From NCBI GenBank assembly GCA_950097015.1, contig CATNEN010000037.1:4481347-4545346 (forward strand): 64,000 bases of DNA, read 5' to 3'. A model generated the notes under the pieces. The model was not told where the DNA came from. It saw only the letters and a program-made list of their open reading frames with translations, and did not search any database. This document shows positions 9,480 through 20,300 of the stretch, piece after piece (position 1 is the first letter of the stretch; each line of letters opens with the position of its first letter). Position numbers and translations under genes: made by a program. The stretch is from Macrostomum hystrix. Its lineage: Eukaryota > Platyhelminthes > Macrostomidae.

Positions 9480-11564
9480 TCATGTGTCCCTTTCACGCTT
9501 TAAAAAGTAATGGCGGAGCATGACGAGCCTTGACAGTGTAGTGTCAGTCAGTCGAGATCGCACTTTCGACAGGAAAGATCCACTTGCAGAAAACGCACGT
9601 TCAGCCTCGACACTTGTAGGTGGAATTAGCTGAAGTCCTTGGTATAGTTGCGTGAGCAAAGTGCCTCGTTGCTGTGCAATACGGAGGAACTCAATCTCGC
9701 GGCCAATTCGACTTTCTAGTGTCATGCTTTGGTTTCGATTTCGAGGCTGCTCATTCTTCTGTTGCAAAAATAACTTCAGCTGGTCTTCTAGGCCTATGCA
9801 GACCTCTTGCTGATTTGCCCGATTGCTGTCGATTGCTTCAGCTGGTCTTGAACACGCAGCTACTGGTGCTGGTAAAGATGATGCTGCCAACTCCTCCGAG
9901 CGTGTTGACAATTCCAGATTCATGTTAAGACCTGCTGCAGCTGCTCCACTTTCACTAGCAGTTTGATCGGCATTGTCCTCAGGCTGTGCACACAGTTCTA
10001 GTTTCTTGGCGAGAGCAATTAAAGTATACTTAACGGCATTGAGCTCAGATTTTGAGTCAGTAGCTCCATATTGGAAGAGAAACTTGGCTGCAGTGACTAT
10101 GGGTCCGCTGCGCTCTTGAATACGCAGCTTAAGTGAGCTGGAAAGATCCTGTGCAGGGTCACTTTCTTGGCTTGACAGCTTCAGTATGGCGAACTCTACT
10201 GCATTGATTGCAGTGACGATTGTGCAATCACGCTGGCATAGTGTCTTCACAATTAGCTCTACAGGTTTGAGGGCCTGGTTGATTTCATTCAAGCGTGCAA
10301 TGTCTTGGCGATCCAATGGGAATTCGAGATCAAGTTGCAAGAGTGCTCGCTGTATGGGCTTCAAAAGCAGCAAGAAGCGATCCACCATACTCAGCAAGGA
10401 ATTCCACCGAGTCCGACAATCAAGGATGAGACTAAGCTCAGATCCATGACTTGCCTTCACAAATGACTGAAGTGTGTCATTGCGCACAGGTTTTCCGCGA
10501 AAACACTTGACAACATCGCGAACTTTGACAATGAGTTCTTGAATAGTAGGATTCAGTTGCATAGCATTGCCATCAGTTCCTTCATCAGACAAGTCCCACA
10601 GCATGGCCACTTCAGCATCATCACATGCATCAGCTTCGACATCAGAAACAGAAACAGTAGATGTAACTGCGGTAGCAACAGGACAATAAAGCACATCAGA
10701 TACAGCCAGATGAATTGCATGTGCAAAACACAGGTGGTGCTCAGCATGAATTAACCTTCCAAACTTCACCATCACTGATGCTCCGTCTGTAGTACAAGCA
10801 ATGATGTCTTTGGTGACATCTACTCCAAACTTGCTGACATGTTCAGTTACAAGCTGCAAACAAGCCTCAGCATTCATTGATCCATGAACTCTTACAAGTC
10901 CAAGATTGTGATGACTTCGATTGGCTAAGTGAATGTTCACATTCATATAACGACGATTGTTTATACCTGTCCACTCATCAAGTGTCAGGGCAAACCTTTC
11001 ACCACATTTGCGTCGCGCACAAAGATCTGTCTTTATTTCAGCCTCAACTGAGTCTGCAAACAACATCACCCGAGCCTTGATTGTCTCCCTTGACTTGGGG
11101 ACATGCACTCCACGTGCTTGGAGACCACTTCGAATATCCTCAGATGTTACAAACAATCGAAATGCAATTCCATCCTTGGCTACCATTCTGGCAAAAATAG
11201 CATTATCATCCACTGGCTTACGAGACAGAAATTCAACTATTTTTGACTGCTTTGCAGGTGTTGGGCCAGCTAGGGCAGCTTGGACAACTGGGCCAGCTGC
11301 AGCTGTGGCAGTGGGGGCAGCTTGGCTATCTTGCAAAGGTTGGCTAATGCTGCTAGTAGCACGAGGCATTCTGCTATTTCCAGACTTAGTATTTGTCCCA
11401 GAAACAGGAAGTTTGATATCATGTAACTTCTTCAGATGCGCATGCATGGCCGAAGTGGATCCTCCCTTAGTCTGGATTGTAGTCTTGCAAATATTGCAAC
11501 TAGCTTGCTTTTCAGAAATTCTCTGAAAATTCGTCCATATGCTAGACTTTGGAAGACTAGACAT
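9480..11564 (-). CDS. hAT transposase, intact (694 aa)
   Basis: A DDE-type DNA transposase. The N-terminus holds a BED zinc finger (W10, F13, C23-x2-C26, H43-x4-H48). A Pro/Ala-rich linker follows. The RNase H-like core shows LTLDEWTG (D196), CTTDGASVM (D260) and the hAT CxxH-type motif LCFAHAIHLAV (C279, H282). CRTRWNSLLSMVDRFL is the conserved RW segment. The C-terminus has SVEAERAFSASGS, which provides the catalytic-triad Glu region, and then the dimerisation motif ending LVMLRHYF. ATG start, no internal stop, no intron needed. The overall form is like the zinc-finger BED hAT transposases of animals. Confidence 0.93.
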   Translation of the reverse strand: MSSLPKSSIWTNFQRISEKQASCNICKTTIQTKGGSTSAMHAHLKKLHDIKLPVSGTNTKSGNSRMPRATSSISQPLQDSQAAPTATAAAGPVVQAALAGPTPAKQSKIVEFLSRKPVDDNAIFARMVAKDGIAFRLFVTSEDIRSGLQARGVHVPKSRETIKARVMLFADSVEAEIKTDLCARRKCGERFALTLDEWTGINNRRYMNVNIHLANRSHHNLGLVRVHGSMNAEACLQLVTEHVSKFGVDVTKDIIACTTDGASVMVKFGRLIHAEHHLCFAHAIHLAVSDVLYCPVATAVTSTVSVSDVEADACDDAEVAMLWDLSDEGTDGNAMQLNPTIQELIVKVRDVVKCFRGKPVRNDTLQSFVKASHGSELSLILDCRTRWNSLLSMVDRFLLLLKPIQRALLQLDLEFPLDRQDIARLNEINQALKPVELIVKTLCQRDCTIVTAINAVEFAILKLSSQESDPAQDLSSSLKLRIQERSGPIVTAAKFLFQYGATDSKSELNAVKYTLIALAKKLELCAQPEDNADQTASESGAAAAGLNMNLELSTRSEELAASSLPAPVAACSRPAEAIDSNRANQQEVCIGLEDQLKLFLQQKNEQPRNRNQSMTLESRIGREIEFLRIAQQRGTLLTQLYQGLQLIPPTSVEAERAFSASGSFLSKVRSRLTDTTLSRLVMLRHYFLKRERDT

Positions 11565-13144
11565 TTGTATCTTTGCTGATGTCCTGAATCCTGATGATGA
11601 TCTGCAATTAATTAGATTAGATTTTTTTACTTATATTCAATGGTAGTTGTTATTTATTACTTATGAATTCAAATAAAATATTTAGAAATATGTAAAAAAA
11701 TATTATTAGGCCTACCCTATCATTTTATATATGATATAACCATGGAGATTTCACTTTGAAATTTGACAGAAATATATAGTTGGCTAAGGCTAATGACTTA
11801 TGACTTAAGGCTAATGAGTAGTAATGACGAATGGCTAAAGCCCACCTGGTTGCACCTTTACCCTTAGGACCCTTTGGGCTTTCCCTTGGCTATATAAGTA
11901 ATTCAAACCTTTCCTAAGAAATTTTACTATATGATATATATATATACTTGCAATTACAAATTTACAAAAAAATTATTCATTTTCTTAGCATTTATATTTA
12001 GAATTAAATAAATTTATTTAATTGTCATTGACAATAGTCAGGCTTAACTCACATATTTTGAATTTGGATTTTAAAGTGCCACACAGCCCACACTGGCCCA
12101 TGCATAGTACAATGCACTTTGTACATATTTAATTATGCTTATAGATTACAGTTACATATAGTTACAGATGATAGTAGACTATATATAGAGCTCCTTCATT
12201 AGACTGATTAGAAGAGAAATTAGCAAATGGTTGGGCTTGGACACTTGGGCCTATACTCAATAGTAAATACTAAATAGTAAATACCTAACCTAACTCCTAG
12301 ACTCCTGAGTCCTGAGTCCTGACTCCTGACTCCTGTCCTGTCCTGAGTAAAGATAATGCTGAGCTAATGGCAATGGCAATGCTGCCTGCCAGTGCCAGCC
12401 AGTGATATGATATGGAAACCCGTACAAACAACAATCCGACATCAGCCAATGTTGGCGACTTTTTCGACGTTGGCCAACGTCGCTGTAGCATTACCGCTTT
12501 TACCATCTCCTGAGTCCTGTCCTGAGTCCTGACCACCAACACCAACCAACCGACGTTTGACGTTTATTTAGATTTAGACGTCTGCTAGACGTCGGGTCGG
12601 GTCGGGATCGGATTCGGGACTCGGGACCGGGAGATAGGAAAAGTGGTAATGTTACATTACAGCGATGTCGGCCGACGGTCGACGTCGGGATCGGGTCGGG
12701 AGTCGGGACTCGGATTGTTGTACTTGTACTTGTACGTTGTACTTGTACGTTGTACGGGAAACTAGAAAGCTGAAAGCTAAAAGTTAAAACTTCTGGATCT
12801 GGAAGCCCTGAAAAATGACTGAATCTGAATCACTGAATGCTGAAAGCCTAGCTGAAAGTCTGAAACCCATCCTAGTAGCCGTAGGTGGTGATACGAAAGT
12901 TACGAAACACAAATTGCCCAAGACAAATCCCATTCTATTTTACGTTATAATATTTTCACTTTTGATTTCGAAGAAATTATTGAATTTAAATTTCTAATTT
13001 TCAAGAGTCACGACTCACGTTGAATTGTTTGCGACATTATGAATTGTGATGTGTATTGTTGTGGTTGTGACATTTGTCACGTTGTTGTGAGTCTTGTGAC
13101 TCTTTATATCTAGATTGTATTCCATTTTAGAATTTTAATAAGCA
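11565..13144. other. Non-coding upstream half of the hAT element
   Basis: About 1.6 kb between the transposase start and the right terminus. It contains AT-rich DNA (11.6-12.2 kb), a cluster of TCCTGAGTCCTGACTCCTG repeats near 12300-12350 and 12505-12535, and a run of TCGGG/ATCGGG and GTACTTGTAC repeats around 12590-12760. It presumably includes the transposase promoter. No other gene seen. Confidence 0.5.
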
Positions 13145-13252
13145 TGTGAAAAACCGTGAAAAACCGGACCAAAAAACCGGTTTTTTCAAAACCGGTTTTT
13201 CGGCCCGAAACCGGTTTTTTGGCAAACCGGTTAACCGGAGTTGGCATCCCTA
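13145..13252. repeat. hAT right terminal and subterminal repeats
   Basis: Multiple AAACCGGTTTT copies, CCGGTTAACCGG, and the terminus GGCATCCCTA, inverted relative to the left end. Confidence 0.85.
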
Positions 13253-13260
13253 CTCCCTGA
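13253..13260. repeat. hAT target-site duplication, right (CTCCCTGA)
   Basis: Matches the left copy exactly. The sequence continues into GAGTGAAAC (13265-13273), the inverse of GTTTCACTC at 8584-8592. Confidence 0.93.
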
Positions 13261-14837
13261 TCCTGAGTGAAACTGCTAAGAAATGAGAGCTAACGCAAAC
13301 AGAAGTCACCATCTCTTAAGACTTAAAATAATACGATACGATCATTGATTTCAGGCCACGCGCGCCCATGGCGGGGTAGACAGATAGTAAAGCTGGTCGA
13401 TAAAATTTAAGGACTTCGATGATAAACAACACGAGACCCTTCTTATAATGTACATTCTGTGAATAAGGACCCCAAGCGAATGTACATTTAGAACTGGAAA
13501 GTTCTAAATTCCTTACCCAAAGATAGAATTCCTTACCCCCGCGCTGCGCCAACCTACACTGCCCCGATCTTACTGAAGTCATCACATAATAAATTTACTA
13601 AGCCATAATTAAAAAGGAAGTTCCAAACTATAAGGGCCCTAAGCTTGCCTGTGCCTAAGTTTCAACTTAAAGGGCTAAAAAACTACACTGCGAAAACAGA
13701 AGCTATGATTAAGCTTGTTGTCTAATAAAAGCTATATAAGCAGCTAAGGGTTGGTGTTTACTTTTTACAAGTTTAACTAACTTCCCTCCAGAGGTTGGGT
13801 AAATCGCACGCCCTCTCTGCAAAAACTTTCGGCACCATCCTGAAGGCTGCAGCTGGACAATGCCCACACCCAGACGGACGAGGCTGGATGACCAGGCAGA
13901 TGCTATTGATAAATGGAGCATCTATTGGCCGAATTAGCATGTCAATTTTTCAAATGAATTTTTTTTCAAATTTTTCAACAGCAAACACAGACAAATTTCA
14001 CACAATTTAGAAGAGTCAACAGAATTTTAATTATCTATCGAAGGTAAGACACAAAAAATGGCTAATTTTGCATGTAATCGTTACGCATGCCTCACATTCA
14101 GATCAGTGTATTTATACAATAAAATAACGACGCTTGCGCCAGGTAAAATTGCAGGGGTGACAATGGAAAAAACATGCAACAAAATTGAATTCAGCAACTG
14201 AATCGACTTTTTTGGCAAGCGCCTATTCGCTTTACTTGCACAACAAAAAACAAATACAAAACTGCCTACTCTACAATAGTAGTAAAAAAGGAATATATAT
14301 ATATATTTGTGGGCAAGCAGTTGTGGAAGCGGATAGCATAAATAGAGATATTGTTTTGGAAGCTCGAATAATTTCATAAATATGCACAGATATTGTGTAG
14401 ACTGTTGGCAATAATTATAATGCAAAATTTTAATATTTTAGTTGCAGATTTGAATCATTATGCCTGCTCACAAAAACGAAACTACGAGCACAATACTGGA
14501 CAAAATTGGCTTGGGAAACATCCAGAAAGTTAAGTATTGGGAAAATTGTTAGCACTGAGTGCACAGCCATCTCATTCTCAGCAAGCTTGCCTCTTGCCTG
14601 TGCTAAACTATTTTTTTGTAATTATAGAACCCATATTACGTTATCTAAAATGCGCGCACAGATAAGAGTGCTGAATAAGTGCGCAATACAGGTTTGAAAG
14701 CTTAACCAACTTAACCACTGCACATTGTGCACATTGAAGCCAGCTATTACGGGTGCATTGCGGAGCATTTCGTTTGCGACATTTACTTCCGTGTATCCAT
14801 CTAAATTCGCTTTCGCATTAAAAATGTTTTAACATTT
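13261..14837. other. Innexin upstream region, no gene recognised
   Basis: Original 5' flank of the innexin, now displaced by the transposon. On the minus strand CTCTCATTTCTTAG (ending near 13277) is a good splice or trans-splice acceptor just upstream of the insertion. The rest shows no exon I can support. An innexin promoter should be here, but I cannot point to it. Confidence 0.4.
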
Positions 14838-15440
14838 TCGATCCCGGGTTTGAGGCAGCCTCTCTAACCTTTAACTCCGGGTTTTCGGCAGCCTCTCCAG
14901 CCTCCAATAATAAATTCCGGGTTTGGGGCAGCCTCAGCTCTAACCTCCAATTCCGGGTTTGGGGCAGCCTCAGCTCTAACCTCCAATTCCGGGTTTGGGG
15001 CAGCCTCTCTAACCTCCAATTCCGGGTTTGGGGCAGCCTCTCTAACCTCCAATTCCGGGTTTGGGGCAGCCTCTCTAACCTCCAATTCCGGGTTTGGGGC
15101 AGCCTCTCTAACCTCCAATTCCGGGTTTGGGGCAGCCTCTCTAACCTCCAATTCCGGGTTTGGGGCAGCCTCTCTAACCTCCAATTCCGGGTTTGGGGCA
15201 GCCTCTCTAACCTCCAATTCCGGGTTTGGGGCAGCCTCTCTAACCTCCAATTCCGGGTTTGGGGCAGCCTCTCTAACCTCCAATTCCGGGTTTGGGGCAG
15301 CCTCTCTAACCTCCAATCCCGGGTTTGGGGCTGCCTCTCTAACCTCCAATTCCGGGTTTGGTGCAAGCCTCTCTAACCTCCAATTCCGGGTTTGGGGCAG
15401 CCTCTCTAACCTCCAATTCCGGGTTTGGTGCAAGCCTCTC
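14838..15440. repeat. 33-bp minisatellite
   Basis: About 18 copies of a unit containing AACCTCCAATTCCGGGTTTG and GGGCAGCCTCTCT. Most internal copies are near identical and the outer ones diverged. Because 33 is a multiple of three, long open frames with 11-residue repeats appear on the minus strand; I regard these as artefacts. Confidence 0.93.
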
Positions 15441-16269
15441 TTACATTCGATCCCGGACGTAGGACTTTTCTTAATTCATATTAACTCTAAATTAACCTTA
15501 GCTTGTGAAAAAACCGTCATTCTCTTTACATTCAAAACTAGTGCTAGAGCCATTAGACAGGATTATTTTTTAACACATTCAGACTTTTAAGGCAAAAAAT
15601 ATGAAACAAAAATATTTTTAGGGGCGAAATAAGCGGTGTTAGTTTCAGCTGTACAAGCTGAATTTATATTATTAGTTTACAAGATGGAAGACATCTAAAT
15701 AAGCACTAAAGAGTGGGAGAAATTAACAGAAGTAGCCCACTGCGCTGGCAGTAACTTGAGTAGTAAAGATAGTGCAGAGAAAACAATTAGCAGCTGAAAC
15801 CCCAACCAAACAAAAAGTCAATTGAGGCTTTTTAAACAGCGAACCTTAACACCAGGGTTATGATCGGAATGATTGATTTGTGTACAAAATATGCTGGAAT
15901 AAAAAAATATACTTAAAAGGGTCTAGAGTAACTAGAGCAAGTAAACAGATTAGCAATTTTTTGTTATATATGTGTGCGAGTTAAACTCTAGAAGATGTAA
16001 ACTTCCCAAAAAGATTGTACAATTTAGAATGACGCATCAGGATTTTTTGTATGCATAATTAACTGACAAACGTAAACAAAACCTGCTGAAATATCAATGC
16101 GCGATTGAATTGCGTAGGTTATATCCACTGATCATTTTAATTATATAATATATTAGCTATATTGGCTGAAACAAAAAACATTTTGTACATTTAGCTCGAT
16201 AAATTACTGTGCAAATTTCGATTTGTCCGAGAACGTTGGCATGTAAATTGGACTTACATGCCAAAGTTA
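15441..16269. other. Intergenic DNA, nothing recognised
   Basis: Moderately AT-rich sequence between two minisatellites, with no exon, hairpin or transposon end that I can support. Confidence 0.5.
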
Positions 16270-16725
16270 ACTAAAAGGTTACATTTAGGTTTTCTGACTG
16301 CAAGTGTACATTTAGGTTGGCTGACTGCGAGTGTACATTTGGGTTGGCCGAATGCGAGTGTACATTTGGGTTGGCCGAATGCGAGTGTACATTGAATTTG
16401 GCTAACTGCGAGTGTAGATTTGGGTTGGCCGAGTACGAGTGTACATTGAATTTGGCTAACTGCGAGAATACAATAGGGTTGGTTGACTCCGAATGTACAT
16501 TTGGGTTTGCTGAATGCGAGTGTACAATAGGGTTGTCTAAATGCGAGTGTACATTGGGGTTGGGTAACTGCGAGTGTACATTGGGGTTGGCTTACTGCAA
16601 TTGTACATCTGGGTTTTCTGACTGCGAGTGTACATTGGAGTTGGCTAAATGCGAGTGTAGAATGGGGTTGGCTAACTGCGAGTGTACATTGGGGTTGGCC
16701 GAATGCGAGTGTACACTGGAGCAAT
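16270..16725. repeat. 27-bp minisatellite
   Basis: About 17 diverged copies of GAGTGTACATTTGGGTTGGC plus CGAATGC. The period is a multiple of three, so both strands carry open repeat frames (nine-residue ECTFGLAEC type). Copies differ by substitution but keep length, so the frame survives by arithmetic rather than obvious selection. Confidence 0.9.
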
Positions 16726-17366
16726 AATTTGAATAATATCGACAGAAATATTGTAAAGCAAGCAACAGAAAAAGATGTATGTTATAAAATGTGCCTGGCA
16801 TAGAATAACAGCAAAAGTCACACAAACAGTTGGCAAAAAAACAAGAAAAGAACTGATGCAACTGGTAAGCAATATTGCCATTAGACGACAGGGCTAGCTA
16901 CTATCAATTTTCAGCGGCACACAAGTTTGCGTAGCTATTAATAACATAAATGAACTGGTGTCCGCGACAGAGGAGGGTTAGAAAAAAGCAACAAAACTGC
17001 TAGGCAGAAAAGTGCAAATACGCTTAATGGTTTAAAGCGCTGTGGAAGCTTCGAGTTAAACAGTGTTGAACAGCAGCAAATATATTATTAAACATGTATT
17101 TTTATATTTACACATACAAGCACTTGGAGTAGTAATACAATAAAAAACTTATGGAGATGGCTGCTTCCGCCGCGAATTCACAAAACAGCATTTCTACTGG
17201 AAATAAATCTGACTGGTTTCGGGCCCGCGTACAGAATTATGCCTTCGAATCACTGCTGCAATCAGTATTTACAGAAATTAAAAGAGCAGACGGGACAATA
17301 GCTAGCAGAATAAAGAAGTGTATGAGTTAAGCAGCTAGACAGCAAGGGACAAACAATAAAGATGCT
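16726..17366. other. 3' flank of the Ras-like gene
   Basis: Presumed 3' UTR and downstream DNA of the minus-strand Ras-like gene. No other feature supported. Confidence 0.4.
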
Positions 17367-20300
17367 TCAAAGCAGGCCGCATTTAGAGCGCCTTGACTGC
17401 TTACCGCCGCTTTTGGAGTTGTAGAGCCTGGAAGCAGGAGACGGGGGCAATGGCAGTTCAATTACATCCTGTCCTGTCGTATTCAACTGCATGCTTCAGG
17501 AAAACGCTTTTCCAACCCTTATTATCTAGCAGAATCTAGTCCTGACTGCATGTCTGCACTAATTATCCAGCAGAATCCAGTCCCATCCCTAGTTATCCAG
17601 CAGAATCCAGTCCCATCCCTAGTTATCAAGCAGAATCCAGTCCCATCCCTAATTATCCAGCAGAATCCAGTCCCATCCCTAGTTATCAAGCAGAATCCAG
17701 TCCCATCCCTAATTATCCAGCAGAATCCAGTCCCATCCCTAGTTATCAAGCAGAATCCAGTCCCATCCCTAGTTATCCAGCAGAATCCAGTCCCATCCCT
17801 AGTTATCCAGCAGAATCCAGTCCCATCCCTAGTTATCCAGCAGAATCCAGTCCCATCCCTAATTATCCAGCAGAATCCAGTCCCATCCCTGGTTATCAAA
17901 CAGAATCCAGTCCCATCCCTAATTATCCAGCAGAATCCAGTCCCATCCCTAGTTATCAAGCAGAATCCAGTCCCATCCCTAATTATCCAGCAGAATCCAG
18001 TCCCATCCCTAGTTATCAAGCAGAATCCAGTCCCATCCCTAGTTATCCAGCAGAATCCAGTCCCATCCCTAGTTATCCAGCAGAATCCAGTCCCATCCCT
18101 AGTTATCCAGCAGAATCCAGTCCCATCCCTAGTTATCCAGCAGAATCCAGTCCCGTCCCTAGTTATCCAGCAGAATCCAGTCCCATCCCTAGTTATCCAG
18201 CAGAATCCAGTCCCATCCCTAGTTATCCAGCAGAATCCAGTCCCATCCCTAGTTATCCAGCAGAATCCAGTCCCATCCCTAGTTATCCAGCAGAATCCAG
18301 TCCCGTCCCTAGTTATCCAGCAGAATCCAGTCCCATCCCTAGTTATCCAGCAGAATCCAGTCCCATCCCTAGTTATCTAGCAGAATCTAGTCCTGACTGC
18401 ATGTCTGCACTAATTATCCAGCAGAATCCAGTCCCATCCCTAGTTATCCAGCAGAATCCAGTCCCATCCCTAGTTATCAAGCAGAATCCAGTCCCATCCC
18501 TAATTATCCAGCAGAATCCAGTCCCATCCCTAGTTATCAAGCAGAATCCAGTCCCATCCCTAATTATCCAGCAGAATCCAGTCCCATCCCTAGTTATCAA
18601 GCAGAATCCAGTCCCATCCCTAGTTATCTAGCAGAATCCAGTCCCATCCCTAGTTATCCAGCAGAATCCAGTCCCATCCCTAGTTATCCAGCAGAATCCA
18701 GTCCCATCCCTAATTATCCAGCAGAATCCAGTCCCATCCCTAGTTATCAAGCAGAATCCAGTCCCATCCCTAATTATCCAGCAGAATCCAGTCCCATCCC
18801 TAGTTATCAAGCAGAATCCAGTCCCATCCCTAATTATCCAGCAGAATCCAGTCCCATCCCTAGTTATCAAGCAGAATCCAGTCCCATCCCTAGTTATCCA
18901 GCAGAATCCAGTCCCATCCCTAGTTATCCAGCAGAATCCAGTCCCATCCCTAGTTATCCAGCAGAATCCAGTCCCATCCCTAGTTATCCAGCAGAATCCA
19001 GTCCCGTCCCTAGTTATCCAGCAGAATCCAGTCCCATCCCTAGTTATCCAGCAGAATCCAGTCCCATCCCTAGTTATCCAGCAGAATCCAGTCCCATCCC
19101 TAGTTATCCAGCAGAATCCAGTCCCATCCCTAGTTATCCAGCAGAATCCAGTCCCATCCCTAGTTATCCAGCAGAATCCAGTCCCAACTGCCCTGATTAT
19201 CTGGAAGCATATCCTACTACGAACTGCAGGATTTTAACTAGAGATGGAATAATTGGTATGAAAAATCACAGCCAGCGAAACTGATGTGCACGATTTAGAC
19301 TAAACACTGAAAATTTTGAATACAAAAAGGCCAATTTAGAACCCTCAGTTTATGCAAATCACTTTCAATCATATAGCTAATAGTAGGAAATACTATGTGA
19401 AATTAAAAAAACATTATAACTGCCGGATGTGCGGCAATGATGCTATTTATCATATCCTATAATTATAATCCTCTCACATGTTCTATTTAGATTTTCAGTA
19501 AACTCCTACTTAACATATTATTGATTGAATCAGCAATTTGATTGGACGAAGGTCTCACCTGAGCAATCGCACCAGATCATGAAACACCTGGTCAACATTG
19601 ACTCTAGTCTTGGCGCTAGTCTCAATGTAGGCACAGTAGGGATTAAATTCCTGATGCCGCTGCACCAGCTCCTGGGCGACGGACTGGTCAATGCAGCGAT
19701 CATTCTGCAAATCTATTTTATTACCGGCCACCATAATGGGAAAAGCTTCGCGATCCTTCACCCTGTAGATGAGCTGAATCAGCGAGTCGACTTCTTCGAA
19801 GCCTTTCTGGTCAGTAACGGAGAATACAACAAGAAAGGCCTGGCCTAGGCGCATGTACTGCTCCCGCATTGAGGTGAACTCCTCTTGGCCTGTTTGATAT
19901 TTATGCAGGATAGTTAGGTAATTGAGTTGTTTTTGACCTACAACTCTATATAATGTGGAACACATTTTTCTGTAATTTTAACTCTGTAATTTTAATCTAG
20001 GACAAAAATGGTCTGTTTGCACACCTGCAGTATCTAGGATGTCCAATCGCGCCATCTCATTGTCAATGTAGCAGGACTTGCTAAATGAATCCTCAATTGT
20101 TGGATCATAGTCTAGGAAGAACTTTGACTAAAAACAAGCAGAGAGATGACAATCTTTATTCATATAGAAAAAAAGTTGTTTGGAATGGATTTTAACTTCT
20201 TAAAGCATACATTGTTCACATTATTAATGCACAAGTACATACATTTTCCAAACATTTTCTGTAGAACATTCTATTTCTAAAAATGTTCTTATTAAAATCC

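Larger units (their letters stand above)
8598..13252 (-). mobile_element. Complete autonomous hAT transposon
   Basis: A 4655-bp element. Its terminal inverted repeats begin TAGGGATGCCAA at 8598 and, on the opposite strand, at 13252 (12 identical bases). Both subterminal zones contain the palindrome CCGGTTAACCGG and several AACCGGTTTT-type repeats, probable transposase-binding sites. It is flanked by perfect 8-bp duplications and encodes one intact transposase on the minus strand. The identical duplications and open frame suggest a fairly recent insertion. It is oriented with its transposase in the same direction as the innexin it precedes. Confidence 0.95.

Noticed and set aside
14818-15433. 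Repeat proteins of RLPQTRNWRLE type
   Set aside because: Translation of the 33-bp minisatellite; two overlapping frames are equally open and there is no other coding sign.
17550-18870. Repeat proteins of [10 protein letters not shown] or [10 protein letters not shown] type on both strands
   Set aside because: They are direct translations of a 30-bp minisatellite inside a Ras intron; both strands are open because the period is a multiple of three.
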